Assembly: GCA_018401465.1 (NCBI GenBank)
Contig: JAGYKE010000005.1
Location: forward strand, 496,001-560,000
DNA length: 64,000 nucleotides
DNA from: Aestuariivita sp.
GTDB taxonomy: Bacteria; Pseudomonadota; Alphaproteobacteria; Rhodobacterales; Rhodobacteraceae
Direction of reading: 5' to 3'
The notes beneath the pieces were generated by a model, which saw only the letters and a list, made by a program, of their open reading frames with translations, was not told the origin of the DNA and did not search any database. Position numbers and translations under genes: made by a program. Below, in pieces: positions 36,363 to 45,073 of this stretch (its first letter is position 1; each line of letters begins with the position of its first letter).

Positions 36363-37157
36363 ATGAGCACGACCCCACCCCCCGGCGACCGCATCGCCAA
36401 GGTCCTCGCCCGCGCCGGCATCGCCTCGCGCCGCGAGGCCGAGCGCATGATCGAAGCGCGCCGCGTCGCGGTCAACGGCAAGCTCATCGACAGCCCCGCG
36501 CTGAACGTGACCGCGAAGGACCGCGTCACGGTGGACGGCAAGCCGGTCTCGGAACCCGAACCCGCGCGGCTCTGGCTCTATCACAAGCCGCCGGGCCTCG
36601 TGACCACCGCGCGCGACGAAAAGGGCCGGGAAACCATTTTCGACAAGCTTCCCGAGGACATGCCCCGGGTGATGAGCGTCGGGCGGCTCGACATCAACTC
36701 CGAAGGCCTGCTGCTTTTGACCAATGACGGCGCGATCAAGCGCCGCCTCGAACTGCCCAGCACCGGCTGGCTGCGCCGCTACCGCGTGCGCCTCAAGGGC
36801 ACGCCGAAGGACGAAGATTTCGCCCCCCTGCGCCGGGGCCTCGTGATCGACGGCGAACGCTTCCTGCCGATGACGGTGACGCTAGACCGGCAGCAGGGCG
36901 CCAATGCCTGGATCACGGTCGGCCTGCGCGAAGGCAAGAACCGCGAGATCCGCCGCGCGGTCGAGGATATCGGGCTGATCGTCAACCGCCTGATCCGGGT
37001 CAGCTATGGCCCCTTCCAGCTCGGCAATCTCAAGCCCGGCGAGGTCGAAGAGGTGCGCCGCAAGATCCTGCGCGACCAGCTGGGCCTTGACCCCGAGCCG
37101 CAGCAAGCAAAGCCCGCGGCGGCGAAACCGCGCCGCAGAAACACGGCTTTGCGCTAG
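36363..37157 (+). CDS. RsuA/RluB-family pseudouridine synthase
   Basis: A 264-residue enzyme with an N-terminal S4 RNA-binding domain ([21 protein letters not shown]). The catalytic domain contains [17 protein letters not shown], whose Asp is the nucleophile, and [11 protein letters not shown]. The size and C-terminal basic tail ([10 protein letters not shown]) fit RluB (23S rRNA U2605) better than RsuA. The exact target site cannot be told from sequence alone. First gene after the divergent tadA promoter region. Confidence 0.93.
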   Translation: MSTTPPPGDRIAKVLARAGIASRREAERMIEARRVAVNGKLIDSPALNVTAKDRVTVDGKPVSEPEPARLWLYHKPPGLVTTARDEKGRETIFDKLPEDMPRVMSVGRLDINSEGLLLLTNDGAIKRRLELPSTGWLRRYRVRLKGTPKDEDFAPLRRGLVIDGERFLPMTVTLDRQQGANAWITVGLREGKNREIRRAVEDIGLIVNRLIRVSYGPFQLGNLKPGEVEEVRRKILRDQLGLDPEPQQAKPAAAKPRRRNTALR

Positions 37158-37214
37158 CAACAGACGCGATCATCGCCTACCTTATCCCCAGTAACGAGGG
37201 GAGCGACCGTCAAC

Positions 37215-37304
37215 ATGACCGCCAGCGGTATCCGGAACCTTGCCTACGTGGCGCTGCTGATCGTTCTGTTTGGCGTCTCGACCGGCTGGCTTGGGGGCCT
37301 CTGA
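37215..37304 (+). CDS. 29-residue putative single-span membrane peptide
   Basis: An ATG frame encodes 29 residues: an N-terminal MTASGIRNLA, then a hydrophobic helix around YVALLIVLFGVS, ending TGWLGGL. A GGGGAGCG ribosome site precedes it by 7 nt. It ends 5 nt before the XpaC-family gene, consistent with translational coupling. Size and single helix resemble regulatory micropeptides, but it is too short for certain recognition. Confidence 0.5.
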   Translation: MTASGIRNLAYVALLIVLFGVSTGWLGGL

Positions 37305-37309
37305 CGCCC

Positions 37310-38212
37310 ATGGCCAAGCGTTTCGGCGGAAAATACAGCCCCGGTGACGGCACGACGCCCGAAGCGGCCCCGCCGCGCGGCGGCTTCGACGGGGCGCGCG
37401 TAGATCCGGTGGGCGCGAAAGCGAACCTTCTGTTCCTGCCCCCGGTGATCCTTGGGTTCTTCTCGCTCAACGACGGGGCGCTCGGCATGGCGCTGGGCCT
37501 GTCGGCGGCGGCGGTGCTGATCCTCGCCGCGTGGCTCCTGCGCGACGGGCTGCGGGCCGAGGCCGCCTATGACGACCGCAAGGTCGCCCGCCGCCCCGCC
37601 CTGCCGCGCAAGATTCTGGCCAGCGCGCTGACAGGCATCGGCGTTGCGATGGCCTCCTATGCGTCGGAACCGGGCATCGTTGCCCCGGCGATCTTCGGCG
37701 TGGTCGCGACGCTTCTGCATGGCGCGGCCTTCGGGATCGACCCGCTGAAGGACAAGGGGATGGAGGGCATAGACACCTTCCAGCAGAACCGCGTTGCCCG
37801 AGTCGTGGACGAGGCGGAGACCCATCTCAAGGCGATGACCGACGCGATCAAGCGGGCCGGCGACCGCACGGCCGAGGCGCGGCTGGAACGCTTCCAGACC
37901 ACCGTGCGCCAGATGGTCCGCACGGTCGAGGAAGACCCCCGCGACCTGACCGGCGCGCGGCGCTACCTGGGCGTCTATCTCTTCGGCGCGCGCGACGCGA
38001 CGGCCAAATTCGCCGACATCCATGCCCGCACCCGCGACGCCAAGGCGCGCGCGGACTACATGCAACTGCTTGACGATCTCGACGCCGGATTTTCGGCCCG
38101 CACGCGCAAGATGCTGCTTGAGGACCGCAGCGATCTCGATGTCGAGATCGGCGTCCTTCGCGACCGTCTCGCACGCGAAGGCGTGCGCCTTGATCCCCAG
38201 TCCCCCGAGTAA
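37310..38212 (+). CDS. XpaC-family (5-bromo-4-chloroindolyl phosphate hydrolysis) membrane protein
   Basis: A 300-residue protein. Two adjacent transmembrane helices occupy residues ~40-78 (NLLFLPPVILGFFSL and GLSAAAVLILAAWLL), with another hydrophobic pair near 105-145. A cytoplasmic helical domain follows (RVARVVDEAETHLKAMTDAI ... RRYLGVYL). The size and fold match the XpaC family, whose name comes from a Bacillus phenotype rather than a proven phosphatase activity. The telA gene begins 14 nt downstream, an association repeated in many bacteria. Confidence 0.82.
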   Translation: MAKRFGGKYSPGDGTTPEAAPPRGGFDGARVDPVGAKANLLFLPPVILGFFSLNDGALGMALGLSAAAVLILAAWLLRDGLRAEAAYDDRKVARRPALPRKILASALTGIGVAMASYASEPGIVAPAIFGVVATLLHGAAFGIDPLKDKGMEGIDTFQQNRVARVVDEAETHLKAMTDAIKRAGDRTAEARLERFQTTVRQMVRTVEEDPRDLTGARRYLGVYLFGARDATAKFADIHARTRDAKARADYMQLLDDLDAGFSARTRKMLLEDRSDLDVEIGVLRDRLAREGVRLDPQSPE

Positions 38213-38226
38213 CCAGCGAGGAACCC

Positions 38227-39417
38227 ATGTCCGAGAATGTTCGCAAGAAAGCCGAAGAAACCCTCGCCATGGTCGAGGAAGTCTCGGCCGTCATCCTGCC
38301 CGAACCCAAGGGCGAGATCGTGCCGCTTGAGGATGCCCCCGCACCTGTCGGCATCGAAATCCGCAAGCGGATGAGCGAGATCGACATGGGCGACACCAAC
38401 TCGATCGTGTCCTTCGGGTCGTCCGCGCAGGCCGAGCTGCAGCAGATCAGTCAGGCCATGCTGGCCGACGTGCGCAACAAGGATGTGGGCCCCGCGGGCG
38501 ACAGTCTGCGCAACATCGTCACCACCATCCGCGGCTTTTCGGTGAGCGAACTTGACGTCCGGCGCGACCGCACGTGGTGGGAAAAGCTTCTGGGTCGCAC
38601 CGCGCCCTTCGCTCAGTTCACTGCACGTTTCGAAAAGGTGCAGGGCCAGATCGACCGGATCACCGACGACCTGCTGCGCCACGAACACACGCTTCTGAAG
38701 GACATCAAGTCACTCGATCTGCTCTACGAGAAGACGCTCGCCTTCTACGACGAACTGGCGCTCTACATCGCAGCGGGCGAGGCCAAGCTCGCCGAACTCG
38801 ACAGCACCGACATCCCCGCGAAGGAGGCCGAGCTGCACGCCGCCTCCGAGGCCGACCAGGTCATGACGGCGCAGGAGCTGCGCGACCTGCGCGCCGCGCG
38901 CGACGATCTGGACCGCCGGGTGCACGATCTCAGGCTGACGCGGCAGGTGACGATGCAGTCGCTGCCCTCGATCCGGCTGGTGCAGGAAAACGACAAGTCG
39001 CTGGTGACCAAGATCAACTCGACGCTGGTCAACACCGTGCCGCTTTGGGAAACGCAGCTGGCGCAGGCCGTGACGATCCAGCGCTCGGCCGAAGCAGCCG
39101 CCGCCGTGCGCGACGCCAACGATCTCACCAACGAACTCCTGACCGCGAACGCGAAGAACCTGCGCGACAGCAACAAGCTCATCCGTCAGGAGATGGAGCG
39201 CGGCGTCTTCGACATCGAGGCGGTGAAGCAGGCCAATGCGGATCTCATCGGCACGATCCAGGAAAGCCTGCAGATCGCCGACGAAGGCAAGGTCCGCCGC
39301 GCCGCCGCCGAGCAAGAGCTGAAGAAGATGGAGGCCGAACTGCGCGACACGCTGGCCGCCGCCAAGGCGCGTCGCGACGGGCTGGGCGACACCGCCAACA
39401 CCGCCATTCCCGGTTGA
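38227..39417 (+). CDS. telA: TelA-family toxic anion resistance protein
   Basis: A 396-residue soluble, largely alpha-helical and coiled-coil protein. Family features include LLGRTAPFAQFTARFEKVQGQ, an ARDDLDRRVHDLRLTRQVTMQS helix (read as two parts) and QSLPSIRLVQENDKSLVTKIN, the TelA signature region. TelA proteins are linked to tellurite and cell-envelope stress resistance and act with the XpaC partner upstream. No catalytic motif is known. It continues the operon, with the lipoprotein gene 6 nt downstream. Confidence 0.92.
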   Translation: MSENVRKKAEETLAMVEEVSAVILPEPKGEIVPLEDAPAPVGIEIRKRMSEIDMGDTNSIVSFGSSAQAELQQISQAMLADVRNKDVGPAGDSLRNIVTTIRGFSVSELDVRRDRTWWEKLLGRTAPFAQFTARFEKVQGQIDRITDDLLRHEHTLLKDIKSLDLLYEKTLAFYDELALYIAAGEAKLAELDSTDIPAKEAELHAASEADQVMTAQELRDLRAARDDLDRRVHDLRLTRQVTMQSLPSIRLVQENDKSLVTKINSTLVNTVPLWETQLAQAVTIQRSAEAAAAVRDANDLTNELLTANAKNLRDSNKLIRQEMERGVFDIEAVKQANADLIGTIQESLQIADEGKVRRAAAEQELKKMEAELRDTLAAAKARRDGLGDTANTAIPG

Positions 39418-39423
39418 TGCGGC

Positions 39424-40374
39424 ATGCAGCGCAGGCTTTCATATGCCGCGCTGATCGGGGCGGGCGCCTTGGTCCTGTCCGCCTGTGCCGCCCCCCTGCC
39501 GGCCCCCGAGGCGCCGCGGCCCGAACCGGCTGCGGCCCCTGCCATCCCGGCGCCGGTCAAACGGTCGGCCAGATCGGAACAGCTGGCGCAGTATTATGCG
39601 CGTCTGCAGGCCGATCTTCTGGTGCAGGGCCTGCTGCGTCAGGACGGCGGCGGGCCAGACACGCCCTATGACAGCGACACGCTGGCGCGCAATTTCGAAA
39701 CCATCGCCTTCTTCAACGAATATGCCGAAGGCGCGCTCATCCAGTCGCGCCGCCGGCAGCCCAGCCTGCTCAGCCGCTGGGTCGCACCGATCCGTATCGG
39801 TGTGGTCTTCGGGGCTGCGACGCCGCCCGCACAGATCGAAACCGACCGCAGCGCCGTCAGCGATTTCGCCGGGAGACTGGCGCGCGTGACCAATCATCCG
39901 ATCACGGTGAGCAACCGCAATCCGAACTTTCACGTCCTGTTCATGGGCGAGGACGACGCCAAGGACCTGCCCGCCACCATCGCGCGGCTGATGCCCGAGA
40001 TGCTGCCATCGACCCGGACAGTGCTGACGACCTTGCCGACGTCGATCTACTGCGTGGTGGTCGCCTTCGCCGACGGCCCCGACCCGCAGGTCTATACCCG
40101 CGCGCTTGCCCTGATCCGGTCGGAACACCCCGATCTGATGCGACTATCGTGCATCCATGAGGAAATCGCCCAAGGCCTCGGGCTTGCCAATGACAACCCC
40201 GGCATACGCCCCTCGATCTTCAACGACGACGACGAATTCGCCCTTCTGACCAGTCATGACGAAAAGCTTCTGACGATGCTCTACGACCCCCGCCTGCGCC
40301 CCGGCATGACCCTGGAAGAGGCCCGCCCCCTTCTGCGGACCCTTGCGCGCGACGCAATGGGTACCGGACGATAA
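39424..40374 (+). CDS. DUF2927 lipoprotein
   Basis: A 316-residue exported protein. A signal peptide with lipobox LSAC and a Pro/Ala-rich linker is followed by a DUF2927 domain. The domain contains CIHEEIAQGLGLANDNP, an HExx-like motif reminiscent of metalloprotease helices (HEExxQGLG), so a peptidase-like zinc site is possible. It lies in the TelA operon, 6 nt after telA, and would put this envelope component at the outer or inner membrane surface. Function unproven. Confidence 0.82.
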   Translation: MQRRLSYAALIGAGALVLSACAAPLPAPEAPRPEPAAAPAIPAPVKRSARSEQLAQYYARLQADLLVQGLLRQDGGGPDTPYDSDTLARNFETIAFFNEYAEGALIQSRRRQPSLLSRWVAPIRIGVVFGAATPPAQIETDRSAVSDFAGRLARVTNHPITVSNRNPNFHVLFMGEDDAKDLPATIARLMPEMLPSTRTVLTTLPTSIYCVVVAFADGPDPQVYTRALALIRSEHPDLMRLSCIHEEIAQGLGLANDNPGIRPSIFNDDDEFALLTSHDEKLLTMLYDPRLRPGMTLEEARPLLRTLARDAMGTGR

Positions 40375-40403
40375 TCCCGACACCAGCCACAGGACCGTTT
40401 CCC

Positions 40404-41522
40404 ATGCCGATCTTCGATTTCCTCTCGGGCCAGTTCATCGACGTCATCCACTGGACCGACGATACCCGCGACACGATGGTCTGGCGTTTCGAACGCCACG
40501 GCCATGAAATCAAGTACGGTGCCAAGCTGACGGTGCGCGAAGGTCAGGCCGCCGTCTTCGTCCACGAAGGCCAGTTGGCCGACGTGTTTATGCCCGGTCT
40601 CTACATGCTCGAGACCAACAATATGCCGGTCATGACCTCGCTCCAGCACTGGGATCACGGGTTCCGGTCGCCGTTCAAGTCGGAAATCTACTTCGTCAAC
40701 ACGACGCGCTTCGCCGACCTGAAATGGGGCACCAAGAACCCGGTGATCTGCCGCGATCCCGAATTCGGCCCCGTGCGCCTGCGCGCCTTCGGCACCTACT
40801 CGGTGCGCGTCACCGACCCCGCGAAGTTCCTGCGCGAGATCGTCGGTACCGACGGCGAATTCACCATGGACGAGATCAGCTTCCAGATCCGCAACATCAT
40901 CGTGCAGGAGTTTTCGCGCACCATCGCGCGGGCAGGCATTCCCGTCCTCGACATGGCGGCCAACACGCGCGAACTGGGCCAGCTTGTGGCGCGCGACATC
41001 GCGCCGACGCTGGCCGAATACGGCCTCTCCATCCCCGAGCTTTACGTCGAGAACATCTCGCTTCCCCCCGCGGTGGAAGAGGTGCTCGACAAGCGGACCT
41101 CGATGGGCGTCGTGGGCAATCTCAGCCAGTACATGCAGTTCCAGGCGGCCGAGGCACTGGGCCGCGACGGCGCGGGGGCCGCCGCGATTCAGGCCGGTCT
41201 GGGCGCGGGTCTGGGCATGCAGATCGGCCATCAGGCGGCGGCACAGACGGGCCCCTGGGGCGCGCGCCCCGTGGTCGAGGCGGCACCCGCCGCCATCGCG
41301 CCCCCGCCGCCGCCCGTCGAACATGTCTGGCATATCGCCGAAAACGGCCAGACCCACGGCCCCTATTCCAAGGCGCGGCTGGGCCGCATGGTCAGCGAAG
41401 GCGGCCTGACGCGGGACACCTTCGTCTGGACCGCCGGTCAGGACGGCTGGAAGAAGGCCGAGGATGTCGCGGAACTGGCGCAGCTGTTCACCGTGCTGCC
41501 GCCGCCCCCGCCGGGAGCCTGA
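40404..41522 (+). CDS. SPFH-domain protein with C-terminal GYF_2 domain (YdjI-like)
   Basis: A 372-residue protein. An N-terminal SPFH/virion-core-like domain covers residues ~25-270 (KLTVREGQAAVFVHEG, YSVRVTDPAKFLREIVG, YVENISLPPAVEEVLDKR). A Gly/Ala-rich stretch and Pro linker lead to a GYF_2 domain at ~310-365 (VWHIAENGQTHGPYS...TFVWTAGQDGWKKAEDV). The family is like Bacillus YdjI, which works with PspA and the zinc-ribbon protein YdjG on membranes. GYF_2 domains bind proline-rich peptides. It follows the lipoprotein gene after 29 nt. Confidence 0.85.
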   Translation: MPIFDFLSGQFIDVIHWTDDTRDTMVWRFERHGHEIKYGAKLTVREGQAAVFVHEGQLADVFMPGLYMLETNNMPVMTSLQHWDHGFRSPFKSEIYFVNTTRFADLKWGTKNPVICRDPEFGPVRLRAFGTYSVRVTDPAKFLREIVGTDGEFTMDEISFQIRNIIVQEFSRTIARAGIPVLDMAANTRELGQLVARDIAPTLAEYGLSIPELYVENISLPPAVEEVLDKRTSMGVVGNLSQYMQFQAAEALGRDGAGAAAIQAGLGAGLGMQIGHQAAAQTGPWGARPVVEAAPAAIAPPPPPVEHVWHIAENGQTHGPYSKARLGRMVSEGGLTRDTFVWTAGQDGWKKAEDVAELAQLFTVLPPPPPGA

Positions 41523-41532
41523 GTGCGCGCCC

Positions 41533-41955
41533 ATGGCCCGACGCCGCGCCACGATCCTGTCGCATTGGGCGGCCTTCCTGCTGCTGATCCTTCTGGTGGC
41601 GGGCGGTCCCATTCCCGCGCTGGCCTGGGCCTATGTCGCGGCGTCGGCCCTGATGTGCGCGCTGGCACTGGTCTTCGGGCTCCTGAACGGGCCGGGGTCG
41701 AAACTTGACGGCGCGATGCGCGCGCTTCACCCGTGGCAGTCGCGCGCCATGTATTTGGTGCTCGGGCTGACCGGGGCTGCGACGCTCGCCCATCTGCTGG
41801 GGCGGTGGACGTTCGACCTGCGCCTCGAACAGGTCTGGTTCGTGGCACTGTCGGTCTCGTCCCTGCATGCGGTCTTCCACCTCTGGCGGCACACGGCGCT
41901 GGGCGACGGCGCGCTGCGGCGGATCACGCCGCGCGCGCTGCACGGCATACTTTGA
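41533..41955 (+). CDS. Small four-helix membrane protein
   Basis: A 140-residue protein with four predicted helices, starting MARRRATILSHWAAFLLLIL. Histidines lie at helix ends (SHWAAF, AHLLGRW, LHAVFHLWRHTA), a layout seen in cytochrome b561-type proteins. A haem role is only a possibility. The start is the ATG 11 nt after the SPFH gene's stop. It is convergent with the LytTR regulator. Confidence 0.6.
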   Translation: MARRRATILSHWAAFLLLILLVAGGPIPALAWAYVAASALMCALALVFGLLNGPGSKLDGAMRALHPWQSRAMYLVLGLTGAATLAHLLGRWTFDLRLEQVWFVALSVSSLHAVFHLWRHTALGDGALRRITPRALHGIL

Positions 41956-41959
41956 CCCT

Positions 41960-42730
41960 TCAGCGCGGCAAAAGCCCCGCATCGCGGATCGCGGCCAGAT
42001 TGGCGCGGCTGACGGGGATGACGGGGCCTGTCGACATGGTCAGCACCGCCCCGTCACCCCGCCGCGCGGCCCCCCGCACCTGGTCGAGCGCGACCCAATG
42101 CGACCGGTGCACCTGCAGGCCGACCACGCCGCGCGTCTCGCGCACCGCGTCGGCCAGCCGCATCAGCACCATCTCCTCGCCCCGCAGGGTGCGGATGCGG
42201 GCGTAATGATCCTCGACCGACAGCGACACGAGCGGGCCGCGCTTGGCCAGCGGCAGACGATCCAGCAGATCGGGCGGGGCCGCTGCGGGGGTCTCTGCCT
42301 CGGCGGTGGCGACCTGGAAGATCCCGGCCAGAACGAAGGAAATGAGGCAGATATTTCCCGCAAGCACCAGTGCCGCGGCCCCGGCCGGCCAATGGCCCAG
42401 CGCAAGGCCGTTCAGGGCGAAGACCAGTGGCACGACCCCCAGCGAGGTCAGCGCACCCGCAAGCCCGATCCGCCGCACAAGCCCGCCCGAGGCGACCGTG
42501 TTCGCGCCGTAGCCGATGGAATAGGAGGCGAACACCACCACCGCCCAATAGCCGAAGCGCAGCAGGGTGCGCATCGCCTCGTCCGTGCCGAAGGGCGCCA
42601 TGATCGTCAGAATCAGCGCAACCCCCGCGAACGCGACCAACCGCGCCGGATAGACCATGTGCATCCGCCATTCACGTAGCGCGACTTGCGCCGCCCGGGT
42701 ATTCACGACGAGGTTCCGTCCTTTGCCCAT
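41960..42730 (-). CDS. Membrane-bound LytTR-family transcriptional regulator
   Basis: A 256-residue protein. Four hydrophobic helices (residues ~30-145) are followed by a C-terminal LytTR DNA-binding domain (VEDHYARIRTLRGEEMVLMRLADAVRE, then VGLQVHRSHWVALDQV). Such one-component regulators sense the membrane directly. A GTG start at 42706, preceded by AAGGA, is an alternative to the ATG used here. The gene interrupts the co-directional TelA operon on the opposite strand and could be the module's own regulator. Confidence 0.85.
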   Translation of the reverse strand: MGKGRNLVVNTRAAQVALREWRMHMVYPARLVAFAGVALILTIMAPFGTDEAMRTLLRFGYWAVVVFASYSIGYGANTVASGGLVRRIGLAGALTSLGVVPLVFALNGLALGHWPAGAAALVLAGNICLISFVLAGIFQVATAEAETPAAAPPDLLDRLPLAKRGPLVSLSVEDHYARIRTLRGEEMVLMRLADAVRETRGVVGLQVHRSHWVALDQVRGAARRGDGAVLTMSTGPVIPVSRANLAAIRDAGLLPR

Positions 42731-42808
42731 CCACGGTGGCGCGATGGCGCCGCCTGCACCCAAAGATAGGAAAACCCCGGCAAATCGCAAAGGAAAGGAA
42801 CGCTTCCC

Positions 42809-43309
42809 GTGACACTCGACCCGCTTCTGACCGCCGCCCCGGAAATCCGCCTGCACGTAGCCTTCGCGCTGGTGGCGATGATCTTCGGCCCCATCGCGAT
42901 CTTCCGCCGCCGCCGCGACCGGGTGCACAAGGTGCTGGGCTATACCGGCGTCGCGGGGATGGCGGGGTTGGCGGGAACCGGGCTCATGATCGAAAGCGAC
43001 TTCCCGCTGCTGGGCCCCTACGGGCCGATCCATCTTCTGTCGCTCTATGCGCTCTGGTCGGTCGGCGCGGGCGTCTACTGGGCCTGGCGGCGCAAATTCG
43101 GCCGGCACGAGGCCTGGATGAAATCGCTCTGGTTCACGGCCATCGGCGTGACGGGGCTGCTGACACTTCTGCCCGGGCGGGTGATGAACCGGATGATCTT
43201 CCCCGACGCCCCGGATGCAGGCTTCGGGCTGATGGCGGTGGGGGGCGTCGGCCTTGCCCTGCTCTGGCTCTGGCAGCGCAAGCCCGCGAAGGCTGCACGT
43301 CGCGCCTGA
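42809..43309 (+). CDS. DUF2306-like membrane protein
   Basis: A 166-residue integral membrane protein with four or five helices, related to the DUF2306 family. AFALVAMIFGPIAIFRRRRDRVHKVLGY matches its first helix (read in two parts) and GPIHLLSLYALWSVGAGVYWAW the central one. The start codon is GTG after AAAGGAAAGG. Divergent from LytTR, with 78 nt between, and followed by the zinc-ribbon gene. Function unknown. Confidence 0.75.
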   Translation: MTLDPLLTAAPEIRLHVAFALVAMIFGPIAIFRRRRDRVHKVLGYTGVAGMAGLAGTGLMIESDFPLLGPYGPIHLLSLYALWSVGAGVYWAWRRKFGRHEAWMKSLWFTAIGVTGLLTLLPGRVMNRMIFPDAPDAGFGLMAVGGVGLALLWLWQRKPAKAARRA

Positions 43310-43377
43310 GCCGCGCCCTTGCGCCGCGCAAGCGGACTTGCCATCCTGCCCGCGACTGACAGCCGCCGCGCAGGCCC

Positions 43378-44484
43378 ATGACCGAAACGCCCCCCGCCGC
43401 CCCTCTCGAAGAGCATCGCTTTCCCTGCGAACAATGCGGGGCGGATTACCGGTTCGATCCCGGCCAAGGGGCGCTGGTCTGCGATCATTGCGGCCACACA
43501 CAGGCGGTGGCCGCGACATCCGCCCGGGCGGCGCTGCGCGAACTCGACTTCGACGCGGGCCTCGCCCAGCACCTGCCCGAGACCGAGATGGAGGAGACGC
43601 GCGTCCTCTCCTGCCCCAATTGCGGCGCGCAGGTGGAATTCGACCCGGCGCTGCACGCCAAGGAATGCCCCTTCTGCGCGACGCCCGTGGTCACCGACAC
43701 CGGCACGCACCGCCACATCAAGCCGCGCGGCGTTCTGCCCTTCGCGCTGGATGAAAAGGCGGCACGTCAGGCGATGACCGACTGGCTGGGAAGCCTGTGG
43801 TTCGCGCCGAACGGGCTGCAGGACTATGCGCGCAAGGGGCGGAAGATGCAGGGCGTCTATGTCCCCTACTGGACCTTCGATGCCGACACCAAATCGGCCT
43901 ATTCGGGCGAACGCGGCACGGTCTACTACGAAACCCAGACCGTCATGCGCAACGGCAAGGCCGAACGCGTGCAGGTCGCGAAGATCCGCTGGCGCCGCGT
44001 GCAGGGCCGGGTGGCGCGGTTCTTCGACGATGTGCTTGTGCTCGCCTCGACCAGCCTGCCCAAGACCTATACCGACAATCTCGAACCCTGGGATCTGCCC
44101 GCGCTTGTCCCCTACAGCCCACAATACCTTGCCGGGTTCCGGGCGGAGGGTTACGCCGTGGACCTTGAACAGGGCTATGAGGAAGCGCGGCAGAAGATGG
44201 CGCGCCAGATCGAACGCGACGTGCGCTTCGACATCGGCGGCGACCAGCAGCGCATCCATGCGCTCGACACCGACATAAGCGACGTCACCTTCAAGCACAT
44301 CCTGCTTCCCGTCTGGCTGGCCGCCTACAAGTATCGCGGCAAGACCTACCGTTTCGTCGTCAACGGCCGCACGGGCCGGGTGCAGGGCGAACGCCCCTGG
44401 TCGGCGATCAAGATCGCCATTGCCGTGGTGCTGGGCCTGATCGTGGCGGCGGGCATCGGTTATGTGATGGCCCAGAACCAGTGA
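43378..44484 (+). CDS. Double zinc-ribbon membrane protein (YdjG-like)
   Basis: A 368-residue protein. Two N-terminal zinc ribbons are clear: CEQC...CDHC (residues ~18-40) and CPNC...CPFC (~77-100). A conserved beta-rich domain follows (GVYVPYWTFDADTKSAYSGE, near 160), and a single C-terminal transmembrane helix (AIAVVLGLIVAAGIGYVMA) ends the protein. This layout matches Bacillus YdjG, a partner of the SPFH protein YdjI in PspA-dependent membrane stress. The zinc ribbons may bind nucleic acid or protein. It ends the module, convergent with hsp20. Confidence 0.85.
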   Translation: MTETPPAAPLEEHRFPCEQCGADYRFDPGQGALVCDHCGHTQAVAATSARAALRELDFDAGLAQHLPETEMEETRVLSCPNCGAQVEFDPALHAKECPFCATPVVTDTGTHRHIKPRGVLPFALDEKAARQAMTDWLGSLWFAPNGLQDYARKGRKMQGVYVPYWTFDADTKSAYSGERGTVYYETQTVMRNGKAERVQVAKIRWRRVQGRVARFFDDVLVLASTSLPKTYTDNLEPWDLPALVPYSPQYLAGFRAEGYAVDLEQGYEEARQKMARQIERDVRFDIGGDQQRIHALDTDISDVTFKHILLPVWLAAYKYRGKTYRFVVNGRTGRVQGERPWSAIKIAIAVVLGLIVAAGIGYVMAQNQ

Positions 44485-44505
44485 TCGCCGCCGCCCGAGA
44501 CCGCT

Positions 44506-44925
44506 TCAGCCCTTGCTGATCGCCACCTTGCGCGCCGTCTCCGCCGGGGCGGCGGCGCTTTTCAGGACGGTGATCTTCAGCACGCCATCCTTCATTTCGG
44601 CGCTGACCGCATCGGCATCGGCATCCGCCGGCAGGCGGAAGGACCGCCGGAAGGCGCCGTACTGGCGTTCGCTGAAATACCAGGTGTCGCCCTTCTTCTC
44701 GGTCTCGGTCTTCTTCTCGCCGCGCACGGTCACGACGCCGTCCGCGACGGTCAACTCGATATCGCCCTCGTTCACGCCGGGCAGTTCCATGTTGATCGTA
44801 TAGGCGTCCTTGCCGCCCGAGGCTTCGGTCGCCGGGCTGAGCCAGTCGTGCAGCCGCGCCCCGAAGGCCCGGAACGGATCATAAAGCGACGGCCATAAAC
44901 CCGTGTTTTCGGTTTTTTCCACCAT
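44506..44925 (-). CDS. Hsp20/alpha-crystallin small heat-shock protein
   Basis: A 139-residue ATP-independent chaperone that holds unfolding proteins. The alpha-crystallin domain spans residues ~45-130: ELPGVNEGDIELTVADGVVT, FSERQYGAFRRSFRLP and EMKDGVLKITVLK. The ATG was chosen because AAGGAAG lies 6 nt before it; a start six codons earlier would begin on the ribosome site itself. A short AU-rich hairpin touches that ribosome site and could act as an RNA thermometer. Confidence 0.94.
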   Translation of the reverse strand: MVEKTENTGLWPSLYDPFRAFGARLHDWLSPATEASGGKDAYTINMELPGVNEGDIELTVADGVVTVRGEKKTETEKKGDTWYFSERQYGAFRRSFRLPADADADAVSAEMKDGVLKITVLKSAAAPAETARKVAISKG

Positions 44926-44936
44926 GGGGAACTTCC

Positions 44937-44959
44937 TTTCCATATTTCACATTTGGAAA
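44937..44959 (-). promoter_or_regulatory. AU-rich hairpin upstream of the hsp20 ribosome site
   Basis: On the minus strand TTTCCA (44959-44954), an 11-nt loop and TGGAAA (44942-44937) form a 6-pair stem whose last AAA is part of the AAAGGAAG ribosome site. It could be a heat-melting hairpin or an operator palindrome. Confidence 0.4.
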
Positions 44960-45073
44960 ATCGCATACGACTCGGCGCGCTGCCTTGATCAGGCTCAATT
45001 TCGCGCCCCCGCCCTTGCACAGACGTCGCCTCTGCGGCCATTGTCGCGCCGCCACCGACAGGAGAGACCCGGC

